From: Candidatus Aenigmatarchaeota archaeon
GTDB lineage: Archaea; Aenigmatarchaeota; Aenigmatarchaeia; QMZP01
Assembly (NCBI GenBank): GCA_003663445.1
Contig: QMZZ01000017.1
Location: forward strand, 1 to 6,573
Direction of reading: 5' to 3'
DNA: 6,573 nt
The notes below the pieces were generated by a model. It was not told the DNA's origin. It worked only from the letters and a program-made list of their open reading frames with translations, and searched no databases. Positions within the stretch are counted from its first letter, which is position 1, and every line of letters starts with the position of its first letter. Positions 1 to 6,100 of this stretch are shown piece by piece. The position numbers and the translations under genes were made by a program.

Positions 1-1
1 G

Positions 2-3000
2 AATTTGGACGCTGGTCACATTGAATGCGATTTCTGCAAGGACATCAACTTTACCGACCTTCAACTCGTATCAGGGGACGGGATAGTCGTCAAGTTCTCC
101 AATTCCACTTTAATCGAAAATATCAGTTTAAACAATTCGAAATTTTATGCAGAGTGGGTAGAAAACCTTTTCATAAGGAACAGCAATTCTACAAACTCTT
201 CATTCACGATGTATGATTTAACTGGTATCACCAGTATAATTAATAATACTTTTGTTAATACTTCAACCACAGCGGATTATTATTATTCAAACACATTCAG
301 CCCGCTTATTATCACTAATAACAATTTCTTTACCAATTCTTCGGTTTCGTTAGATACCTACTATTCGAACCTAAACTTTTCAGAAAATGTTATCCGCTTC
401 AATTCCACGATAGAAATGTCTTATATTTACGGTAACCTCACCATTACGAAAAACATCTTTGAAAATTCAACAAAGAGAATGCTACAACTTTCCGCATATC
501 CTTTGGGAAGCTACATAAGCTCATATTCTCCAATTTCGTATAACGGGAATGACTATACGATAGTGAGGTATTATTACTCTACAAACGGACCATATGTTGA
601 GGTGACCCAGGACGGAGCAGACGTGTCCGAAATCGTTGATGGCTATGACAGTTTCCATCTCTGGTTAGGAACTGTTGGCACACAGAGATATACTGTATAC
701 ATGGATGAATATGGTAGTTGGTGGGTGAATTGTTCTACGTTCTTTTCTTCTTTAGGCGGAACATGCGACTTTGAACAGAAATATTACTGGGTAGCTAATG
801 AATATGGATGGAACTATACTCTGAACCAGTCATCCAGCGAGATTTCAGTGGTTTCTGGATACACCGACCCACCCTATCTTAATTTCCGTTCAGAAGTTAG
901 AAAAGACATCTACAATAACACTTTCAGAAATATTCCGAATGTAGTAGCACTCGTTAGCAACGCAAGAATTTTGGATATAAACGGATATGGTATCAACTTT
1001 TTCGATAACAGGATCGAAAACATAAACAGCACAAAACGGCAGCCGATTATTTTCTTTTCAACCTATCTCAGCAAAATATTTAACAATACATTCTTTAATA
1101 TAATCTCTGCTCATACAGCTTATCGTAGAGTATTCCTGCTCTCAGGAGCTGACAACCTTGTAGCTAACAACACATTTGAGAAAATAAATTCAGATAGGGT
1201 TTTTGGAGTTGTTGCAGACAATAACGAGATTTCAGGCAATATCTTCAACAATACAGGCTCAGAGGTTAACTATTCCATCTGGATACAGTCAGGCACAGGC
1301 AATGTCTTCCATCATAATTATTTCTATAACAGCCAGATAGAGCATGCACATTCAGAAGTGGCAGGGAACCATTTCAACACCACGGGTTCAGGAGCTAGAG
1401 GTAATTATTGGGATGATATTGAAAGCTTGGAGATTTATGATGCAGACGGAGACGGCTACGGGGATTCGGGTCCTGACTATCCTTACAGTAAAGCAAAAGG
1501 AGGAAAAGTCAGCGACTATATCGTCGATTACGGTCCGATAATCTTCGACATAACCCCACCTGTCATCACCATCATCTCACCGGAAAACAAAACCTACGGC
1601 TCTAGCTCGATCTGGGCAAACATAAGCCTGAACGAACCCGGATCCTGGGCTGCCTACAGCCTCGATGGTCAGCCAAACGTCAGTTTAGCTTCAGCAGATC
1701 AGTTTAACTGGTCAAAACTTATGACAGGCTTAACAGAGGGTCAGCACAACATCACTTTCTGGGCAAACGACACAGCTGGAAACATGAATCATACAGGTTA
1801 TGTTTACTTTACGGTTGACACTAGTTTACCAATAATCACCCTCGTCCCACCAACCCCTGAAAACAACAGTCATGTTAACAGGAACTGGGTTTATATCAAT
1901 GCAACGGTTCAGGATGACACTGCTGTTGATGCATGCTGGCTTGAATTAAACGGAACCAATTACACGATGACAAAAGAAGGATCAGGTTCTTCTGTGATCT
2001 GCTGGTTCAACGCGACAAACCTGCTCGACAACCTTTATGTGGGCAGGGTATGGGCAAACGACACAGTAGGAAATGCAGGAAGCTCAGAAACCCGCTGGAT
2101 CTGGATAGACACAACCCCACCCACCATAACGATAATCTCCCCAGAAAACAAGAGCTATAATATCAGCTCGATCTGGGCAAACATAAGTGCAAATGAACCC
2201 TGCTCTTCAGTTAACTACAGCCTCGATGGTCAGCCGAATGTCACGATGGATTCTTCAGACAGCTTTTACTGGTCCAAATTGATGGAAAACCTTCCTGATG
2301 GTAGGCATAATATCACTTTCTGGGCAAAGGATGTGGCAGGAAACCTGAATCACACGGGCTATGTTTACTTTACTGTGGACCTTTCAGGACCCTTCTGGTC
2401 CAACAACAAAACCCAACCTTCCAGCCCTGTCACTTACCAGCCCTCTGCCTCCTATCAGTTCAACATAACCTGGACCGACCCGGCTGGGGTGGACCTAGTC
2501 TATATCCAGGCAAACTTTTCTGGTTCCTGGCAGAACTATACACCGACAAAAGCAGGAGATGAGTATTATTTGGTTGTCAGCTCCCTTCCAGCCGGTTTGT
2601 ACAGCTGGGGTTCTTGGGCAAACGACACAGTAGGGAATACAAATTCAACCCCAAGGTGGATTTACCAAATAAATAAAGCTGGTTCCTCCTGTCAGCTTCA
2701 GTTCGATCCTGCTTCACCCCAAACCTATCCCGTCCAGCTTAACGTCTCCTGCTCCTGCACCAACCCAGAGGCCCAACCAAGGCTGTACAGGAACGGAACA
2801 GATGTCACGGCAGAAAACAATCAGTATGTCCAGCTCCCTGCCGGAACCTGGCACTATGTCTGCAACGTCACCGAAACCCAGAACTACACAGGAGCGGAGA
2901 TTTCGGCAACCTACCAGATAGACCCTGCCCAAACCCAGCTAACGCTTCAGTCCCAGCCTTCCTGGTCCGTGACCTATCCAACAGAGATCAATGTAAGCTG

Positions 3001-4633
3001 TCAGGCAAACAACCAGGAAGTCCTGCTGGAGCTTTACAGGAATGACAGTCTTGTGGCTTCAGGTTACGGTCTGGTGTACGAAAAAACGACACTTTCCGTC
3101 GGTAGCTATAACTACACCTGCAACACCTCTGGCTCCCAAAACTGGACTTCAGCCTCAGCAAGTCACCTGCTAACCGTGACCCCAGCTGATATCAATCCGC
3201 CAGGGATAACCCTTGTCCCGCCAACCCCTGAAAACAACAGCCATATAAACAGGAACTGGGTTTATATCAATGCAACGGTTCAGGACGACACTGCTGTTGA
3301 TGCATGCTGGCTTGAGGTGAACGGTACTAACTATACTATGTTTAAGACCGGTTCTGGCTCTTTTGTGATCTGCTGGTTAAATGCCACAAATCTGGCAGAT
3401 GATCTTTACATCGGAAAGGTATGGGCAAACGATACTTATGGGAATGCAGGAAGCTCAGAAACCCGCTGGATCTGGATAGACACAACCCCACCAAAGCTTC
3501 TGAATATCAGGAACGAGTCAGTAACCTCCAGCTCTGCAATAATAAAATGGGACACCGATGAGGAAGCAAATTCAACGGTTCTTTACGGAAAAACCCAGGC
3601 TCTGGGTTCTGAAAGAAGCAGCAGTCAATACGTGCTGAACCACAGCATTACCCTGACAGGACTGGAGTCAGACACAGTATATTACTGGAATATAAGCTCT
3701 TGCGACAGAGCCGGAAACTGCAATTCCTCAGGCATCTATAGCTTTAGAACAGCCCTTTACCAGCCTCCGAAATGGAGAGGTGGGGGAGGCGTTGGAGGAT
3801 GGGCCCTGCCTATCTCCTACCTTTACATCCTGGTAAACGAAACACCTCAGGAAGTCAAGATAACCCCGAGGATAATCGTGATGTTCAAGGTCGCTGAATT
3901 TGATGAGATAACCAGGAGCCTGAAATGGGTAGGAACTGAAGAGAATGCGGCTTTATTGAAGATAGTGGAAGAGGAAAGGAAATATCCGCTGAATAGCAGG
4001 GTTGACATAGACCTGAATAAAGACGGGCAGAATGATATCTGGATAACCGTCACCCAAATAGATTCCCAGCTGACATTCCTGATAGCCAAGATACCCCAGC
4101 CCAAACCTCCAGCCAAAATCTGCCAGCCCGGTGAGCTCCGCTGCTATCAAGACGAGCTTCAGAGATGCAACCAAACTGGGACAGGATGGGAGCTTGTTGA
4201 AAAGTGTCCCTATGGTTGTGTTAACCTGACATGTCTCCAACAGCCCCAAGTTCCGCTCGTTCCAGGTCAGCCACCATCCCCTGAAGTTACATCTTTACTG
4301 ATAGCGATAGCTTCCCTTGCCTTGCTCTCAGGAATCTTCTATGTGAAAAGAAGGTTGAGGAAGAGCCTGAAAGAGGTTATGGAAATGGTTTACCAGCTCA
4401 TTCGCGAGAAGAAGACAGATTACCAGATAAGGCAAGCCCTTCAGAAGGCAGGACTCGGAACAAGAAGCATCGATCTGATCCTACAGGAAATGAGAAAGAA
4501 ACCCAACAAGCTAGATCGATTGATGGAAAGAGTTGAAAAAGAGCTGAAAGCAGGGAAAAAGAAAAAGCAGCTAAAGAAAGAGCTGCTGAAAGAGGGCTGG
4601 CCAAAAGAGATCGTGGAGATGGCACTAAAATAA
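2..4633 (+). CDS. Giant modular surface glycoprotein: NosD-like beta-helix, Ig-like repeats, FN3, Cys module, C-terminal anchor (5' partial)
   Basis: The frame is open to the left edge, so the N-terminus and any signal peptide lie outside; the TTG at 5 is probably an internal leucine codon (numbered residue 1 here). Residues 1-515 hold about eleven N-x-F/I rungs of a right-handed parallel beta-helix of the NosD/PbH1 type, closing with GNYWDD and a D-x-D-x-D-G-x-x-D loop (479-487). Ig-like modules follow: A1 517-605, B1 611-706, A2 704-792, C 793-892, D1 893-975, D2 about 977-1067, B2 1068-1163. Next come an FN3-like domain (1164-1250), a glycine-rich hinge (1259-1265), a region with a second calcium-like loop (1336-1344), a six-cysteine module (1373-1410), a membrane helix (1428-1447, then KRRLRK) and a basic 95-residue tail. 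About 70 N-x-S/T sequons precede the membrane helix and none follow it, which supports the topology. Adhesion or envelope role is inferred; no catalytic residues are recognised. Coding status is near certain, function is not. Confidence 0.93.
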   Translation, partial: NLDAGHIECDFCKDINFTDLQLVSGDGIVVKFSNSTLIENISLNNSKFYAEWVENLFIRNSNSTNSSFTMYDLTGITSIINNTFVNTSTTADYYYSNTFSPLIITNNNFFTNSSVSLDTYYSNLNFSENVIRFNSTIEMSYIYGNLTITKNIFENSTKRMLQLSAYPLGSYISSYSPISYNGNDYTIVRYYYSTNGPYVEVTQDGADVSEIVDGYDSFHLWLGTVGTQRYTVYMDEYGSWWVNCSTFFSSLGGTCDFEQKYYWVANEYGWNYTLNQSSSEISVVSGYTDPPYLNFRSEVRKDIYNNTFRNIPNVVALVSNARILDINGYGINFFDNRIENINSTKRQPIIFFSTYLSKIFNNTFFNIISAHTAYRRVFLLSGADNLVANNTFEKINSDRVFGVVADNNEISGNIFNNTGSEVNYSIWIQSGTGNVFHHNYFYNSQIEHAHSEVAGNHFNTTGSGARGNYWDDIESLEIYDADGDGYGDSGPDYPYSKAKGGKVSDYIVDYGPIIFDITPPVITIISPENKTYGSSSIWANISLNEPGSWAAYSLDGQPNVSLASADQFNWSKLMTGLTEGQHNITFWANDTAGNMNHTGYVYFTVDTSLPIITLVPPTPENNSHVNRNWVYINATVQDDTAVDACWLELNGTNYTMTKEGSGSSVICWFNATNLLDNLYVGRVWANDTVGNAGSSETRWIWIDTTPPTITIISPENKSYNISSIWANISANEPCSSVNYSLDGQPNVTMDSSDSFYWSKLMENLPDGRHNITFWAKDVAGNLNHTGYVYFTVDLSGPFWSNNKTQPSSPVTYQPSASYQFNITWTDPAGVDLVYIQANFSGSWQNYTPTKAGDEYYLVVSSLPAGLYSWGSWANDTVGNTNSTPRWIYQINKAGSSCQLQFDPASPQTYPVQLNVSCSCTNPEAQPRLYRNGTDVTAENNQYVQLPAGTWHYVCNVTETQNYTGAEISATYQIDPAQTQLTLQSQPSWSVTYPTEINVSCQANNQEVLLELYRNDSLVASGYGLVYEKTTLSVGSYNYTCNTSGSQNWTSASASHLLTVTPADINPPGITLVPPTPENNSHINRNWVYINATVQDDTAVDACWLEVNGTNYTMFKTGSGSFVICWLNATNLADDLYIGKVWANDTYGNAGSSETRWIWIDTTPPKLLNIRNESVTSSSAIIKWDTDEEANSTVLYGKTQALGSERSSSQYVLNHSITLTGLESDTVYYWNISSCDRAGNCNSSGIYSFRTALYQPPKWRGGGGVGGWALPISYLYILVNETPQEVKITPRIIVMFKVAEFDEITRSLKWVGTEENAALLKIVEEERKYPLNSRVDIDLNKDGQNDIWITVTQIDSQLTFLIAKIPQPKPPAKICQPGELRCYQDELQRCNQTGTGWELVEKCPYGCVNLTCLQQPQVPLVPGQPPSPEVTSLLIAIASLALLSGIFYVKRRLRKSLKEVMEMVYQLIREKKTDYQIRQALQKAGLGTRSIDLILQEMRKKPNKLDRLMERVEKELKAGKKKKQLKKELLKEGWPKEIVEMALK
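473..907 (+). other. Non-repetitive insertion within the beta-helix
   Basis: Residues about 157-301 interrupt the rung pattern. Before and after them the N-x-F/I rungs recur every 20-30 residues; inside, the sequence is rich in Tyr, Trp and Gly (for example TIVRYYYSTNGPY and YYWVANEYGW) and has few rung motifs. Cys243 and Cys254 could form a local disulfide. The segment may be a loop domain projecting from the helix, a plausible ligand-contact site, but I do not recognise its fold. Boundaries are approximate. Confidence 0.5.
1553..1819 (+). repeat. Ig-like module A, copy 1
   Basis: This is an 89-residue module (517-605) starting TPPVITIISPEN and ending HTGYVYFTVD, with the WANDTAGN motif near its end. 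It matches copy 2 at 2114-2380 in 66 of 89 residues (about 74%) with no gaps. The TPP-x-ITIISPEN opening is familiar from Ig-like stalk modules of archaeal surface proteins. Confidence 0.85.
1835..2122 (+). repeat. Ig-like module B, copy 1
   Basis: This 96-residue module (611-706) begins ITLVPPTPENNSH and ends RWIWIDTTPP. Two cysteines, in DACWLE and VICW, probably pair. It matches copy 2 at 3206-3493 in 85 of 96 residues (about 89%) with no gaps. The last 50 bases (2072-2121) are identical to 3443-3492, so the duplication is recent or kept alike by conversion. Confidence 0.9.
2114..2380 (+). repeat. Ig-like module A, copy 2
   Basis: This is the second copy of module A (residues 704-792), gap-free against 1553-1819. 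It shares the DTTPP junction with module B1, so the modules are packed head to tail. It carries Cys733 (EPCSS) where copy 1 has glycine. No partner cysteine is present in the module, so Cys733 may be free or bonded elsewhere. Confidence 0.85.
2381..3205 (+). other. Ig-like modules C, D1 and D2
   Basis: Module C (about 793-892) is a beta-sandwich-like segment with several aromatic residues, ending in a SWANDTVGN motif and RWIYQINK. D1 (893-975) and D2 (977-1067) resemble each other: both have a TYP opening, an NVSC strand, an LYRN turn and a closing Y-x-C-N strand followed by N-Y-T or N-W-T. D1 has four cysteines and D2 two. The LYRNGT and NVSC pattern suggests an Ig-like fold. The D pair is much more diverged than the A and B pairs. 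Confidence 0.65.
3206..3493 (+). repeat. Ig-like module B, copy 2
   Basis: This is the second copy of module B (residues 1068-1163), exactly 1371 bases downstream of copy 1 with no indel. Compared with copy 1, bases 1877-1944 and their counterparts here differ at one silent position. It is followed by the FN3-like domain instead of module A, so the unit was copied as a single module. Confidence 0.9.
3494..3754 (+). other. Fibronectin type III-like domain
   Basis: Residues 1164-1250 show the usual FN3 landmarks: SSSAIIKWDTDEEANSTVLYG early on, LTGLESDTVYYWNI in the later strands, and YSFRTA at the end. The form resembles the FN3-like domains seen in archaeal and bacterial secreted proteins. 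Two cysteines (SSCDRAGNC) are close enough to pair. The glycine-rich hinge that follows (1259-1265) separates it from the membrane-proximal region. Confidence 0.8.
4121..4234 (+). other. Six-cysteine membrane-proximal module
   Basis: Residues 1373-1410 contain cysteines spaced C-x6-C-x7-C-x12-C-x3-C-x4-C, with the surrounding pattern CQPGELRC, GTGWE and CPYGC. Similar short cysteine modules occur in archaeal and bacterial surface proteins. Three disulfides are likely. It lies about 18 residues before the membrane helix, after a proline-rich stretch. Confidence 0.7.
4397..4627 (+). repeat. Two 29-residue helical repeats in the cytoplasmic tail
   Basis: Copy 1 is residues 1465-1493 (4397-4483) and copy 2 is 1513-1541 (4541-4627), ending one residue before the stop. 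They align without gaps, sharing the order basic helix, Q-[IL]-[RK], L-x-K-x-G, then an acidic/aliphatic helix closing in L. The KEGWPKEIVEMAL ending of copy 2 resembles short helix-turn-helix tails I know from archaeal membrane proteins (pattern L-x-x-x-G-W-x-x-x-x-I). A cytoplasmic partner-binding role is inferred. Confidence 0.65.
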
Positions 4634-4637
4634 AAAA
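4627..4637 (-). terminator. Oligo-T terminator of the minus-strand gene
   Basis: Read on the minus strand, one base after the TAG stop comes T6-A-T4. Archaeal RNA polymerase commonly terminates at such U-rich tracts without needing a hairpin. The tract lies opposite the last codons and stop of the plus-strand gene. The next plus-strand T5 run after the large gene is only at 4722-4726, so its own terminator is less clear. Confidence 0.5.
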
Positions 4638-4638
4638 C

Positions 4639-6042
4639 CTACTCGGTATATATTCCACAAAAATCACTTCCTTGACCGTCACTATCAAGGGGTTTGAAAT
4701 ATACAGCCTCATCTTTGTCAATTTTTATGATAACAGAAAACTGGCAATCGATTCTTGGTAATCCGTTATAGCTTTGACAGCTATTCACCAAAGTGTCACC
4801 TTCAATTACGCCAATTAATTGTGAAGAAGAGGATGGTAATCCTTTAAATACCTTAATTTTAGTCACTCCCCATACATCTTCGCAAGGATGCTCGAAATCC
4901 CAGTTTACAGGATCGAATTTACCATCGCGAAGGCTTCTTTTTCTTATACAGTCATTATCAATGGTTACACAGTGGAGAGTGAGATTTACGGTAGCAGGGT
5001 AAGTTGGCAACTTGACAGATATCGGTGGATCTATACATGAATAACTTTCCCCATTAACTATTAACGTGCACCACTCGTTCTGGTTAATGAAATTCCAGAA
5101 ATAAGGCAGTTTATTTTTCACTTTAAACGTCACATAACCTTCATCGCTTCCAGTAGCGTTGCTTACCCAAAACCTGAACTTATACTCTCCAAAATCCTTA
5201 CCAGGATTCCACGGAAGATAAACTTTCAATGTTGTTCCGTCTGCGAGATAGTTTTTCGGCCAACCTTCTGGTGTGCAGGCCCTTCCTGGCTCTCCTGTCG
5301 GTGAGCATTCTGTCGGGTTTTCCATCGTTTCCCATAGATCAGGATCTTCTGTAACATTTTCCCAACCATACTCTTCTACGGTTCCGCTCACCTGAGGCCT
5401 GACCGTATGAATCTCGCCGCGGTATACCTCAAAAACGGTCTGATCGAAATAAACTTCTGGCGGATTCAAAGGTGTGGTATCACCCCCGGGTGGCTCTACT
5501 GTATTACCGGGCGGCGGCTCTACTGTATTTCCAGGAGGTGGTTCAACAGTGCTTCCTATCTGAACCGTTTCTTCATCTTGGTCCACACGGTTTCTGGTAT
5601 CTTCGACAACCAGCCTGGTATTATAGGTCCCTGGTTCTGGATATCGGTAATCAAAAGCCACATAGCCGTTATCTGCTCCTGAAACCTGCTGATAGCTCTT
5701 TACAGCCGATTGTTGCTTTTCAGGGCAGTTCGTGAAATCCGCCTGTCCGTCACCGTCAACATCCCACCACCTGCAACTTATTTCAGCTCCCTCTACCTCA
5801 GAGCAGTCCTCGAAATGAACAGTGTTTCCTTCCAGGGGATAGGCACATATTTGAGCATCCAGATAGCCATTATCCTCTTTAGGCCTTCCACAACCAAAAT
5901 ACAAAGCCAAGCACAACCCAGTCAACCCCAAACCACCTGCCAACAGCTTTTTCTTTTCAGAAATGGCTTCATAAAGCTCTTTTCCAAGCTGATAAAGTTC
6001 TTTTGCCCTTCCCCTCAGGGCGTAAAGTGGTCTTATCTTCAC
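4639..6042 (-). CDS. Membrane-anchored secreted protein with PKD-like domain and Cys-rich C-terminal region
   Basis: The 467-residue product has no recognised specific family. The GTG start at 6042 is favoured because a TATA-like box sits about 25 bases upstream and no other in-frame Met occurs before residue 240. Residues 1-32 form a charged, probably helical N-terminus, followed by a hydrophobic segment (33-50) and Cys51; this reads as a signal anchor or, less likely, a lipoprotein signal. Residues about 63-162 look like a PKD domain: WDVDGDGQADF (93-103) and YPEPGTYNTRLVVED (134-148). A linker has three 8-residue S/NTVEPPPG-type units (164-187). An Ig/cadherin-like domain spans about 195-309 (two Cys), and a C-terminal region, 311-467, holds eight cysteines. 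Ectodomain Cys counts are even (4, 2, 8), consistent with disulfides. Three usable N-x-S/T sequons are present. It is convergent with gene 1 and divergent from gene 3. A surface structural or binding role is inferred. Confidence 0.92.
   Translation of the reverse strand: MKIRPLYALRGRAKELYQLGKELYEAISEKKKLLAGGLGLTGLCLALYFGCGRPKEDNGYLDAQICAYPLEGNTVHFEDCSEVEGAEISCRWWDVDGDGQADFTNCPEKQQSAVKSYQQVSGADNGYVAFDYRYPEPGTYNTRLVVEDTRNRVDQDEETVQIGSTVEPPPGNTVEPPPGNTVEPPGGDTTPLNPPEVYFDQTVFEVYRGEIHTVRPQVSGTVEEYGWENVTEDPDLWETMENPTECSPTGEPGRACTPEGWPKNYLADGTTLKVYLPWNPGKDFGEYKFRFWVSNATGSDEGYVTFKVKNKLPYFWNFINQNEWCTLIVNGESYSCIDPPISVKLPTYPATVNLTLHCVTIDNDCIRKRSLRDGKFDPVNWDFEHPCEDVWGVTKIKVFKGLPSSSSQLIGVIEGDTLVNSCQSYNGLPRIDCQFSVIIKIDKDEAVYFKPLDSDGQGSDFCGIYTE
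5482..5553 (-). repeat. Three 24-base tandem repeats encoding S/NTVEPPPG
   Basis: The repeats encode residues 164-171, 172-179 and 180-187: STVEPPPG, NTVEPPPG and NTVEPPGG. They form an extended proline-rich spacer between the PKD-like domain and the next domain. The units differ mainly at third codon positions, so they have been kept in protein sequence while drifting in DNA. Copy number may vary between strains. Confidence 0.9.
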
Positions 6043-6061
6043 AATATTAAAATTAGAAAGG

Positions 6062-6071
6062 GTATTTAAAA
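6062..6071 (-). promoter_or_regulatory. TATA-like box of the minus-strand gene
   Basis: On the minus strand the region reads TTTTTAAATACC, centred about 25 bases before the GTG start at 6042. That spacing places transcription start at or near the start codon, as in archaeal leaderless genes. An A-rich stretch (AAAAGTTAAA) lies just upstream where the TFB recognition element would be. No purine-rich Shine-Dalgarno stretch precedes the start. Confidence 0.55.
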
Positions 6072-6077
6072 ATTTAA
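6065..6077 (+). promoter_or_regulatory. TATA-like box of the plus-strand gene at 6101
   Basis: The stretch TTTAAAAATTTAA has its 3' half centred about 26-28 bases before the ATG at 6101, again the spacing of a leaderless archaeal promoter. It overlaps the TATA-like box of the opposite gene, so the two promoters share bases. Upstream GAAAGGG (6056-6062) could contribute a TFB recognition element, but the match is loose. Confidence 0.5.
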
Positions 6078-6100
6078 CTTTTAATCACTAAAATAAATTT

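Noticed and set aside
5..7. TTG as the start codon of the large gene
   Set aside because: The frame stays open to the window edge, no signal peptide follows, and the protein begins in the middle of beta-helix-like sequence. It is more likely an internal leucine of a gene that starts upstream.
1835..3493. The module B repeats as a mobile element or attachment sites
   Set aside because: Both copies are in-frame protein modules with no transposase, inverted ends or target-site duplication.
3847..4249. Open frames of 89 and 98 codons on the minus strand
   Set aside because: They lie wholly opposite the well-supported large gene, whose domain structure continues across this region, and their products show no domain-like pattern.
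4398..4721. 107-codon minus-strand frame spanning the convergent junction
   Set aside because: It overlaps the ends of both real genes in other frames, and its Ser/Leu-rich product reflects the reverse of the lysine-rich tail.
4722..4726. T5 run as the terminator of the large plus-strand gene
   Set aside because: It lies about 90 bases past the stop, inside the opposite gene, and is short; not strong enough to annotate.
5482..5553. CRISPR-like array from the 24-base repeats
   Set aside because: The units are directly adjacent with no spacers, remain in frame and encode a proline-rich linker.
5890..5901. Lipoprotein signal ending at Cys51 of the minus-strand protein
   Set aside because: The residues before the cysteine (Y-F-G) fit the usual lipobox poorly and the N-terminus is unusually long, so a signal anchor is preferred; lipidation is not excluded.
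5407..6069. Plus-strand frames opposite the PKD-like gene (87, 91 and 119 codons)
   Set aside because: They are antisense to a gene with clear PKD-like and linker sequence and a fitting promoter; no independent promoter or domain is visible.
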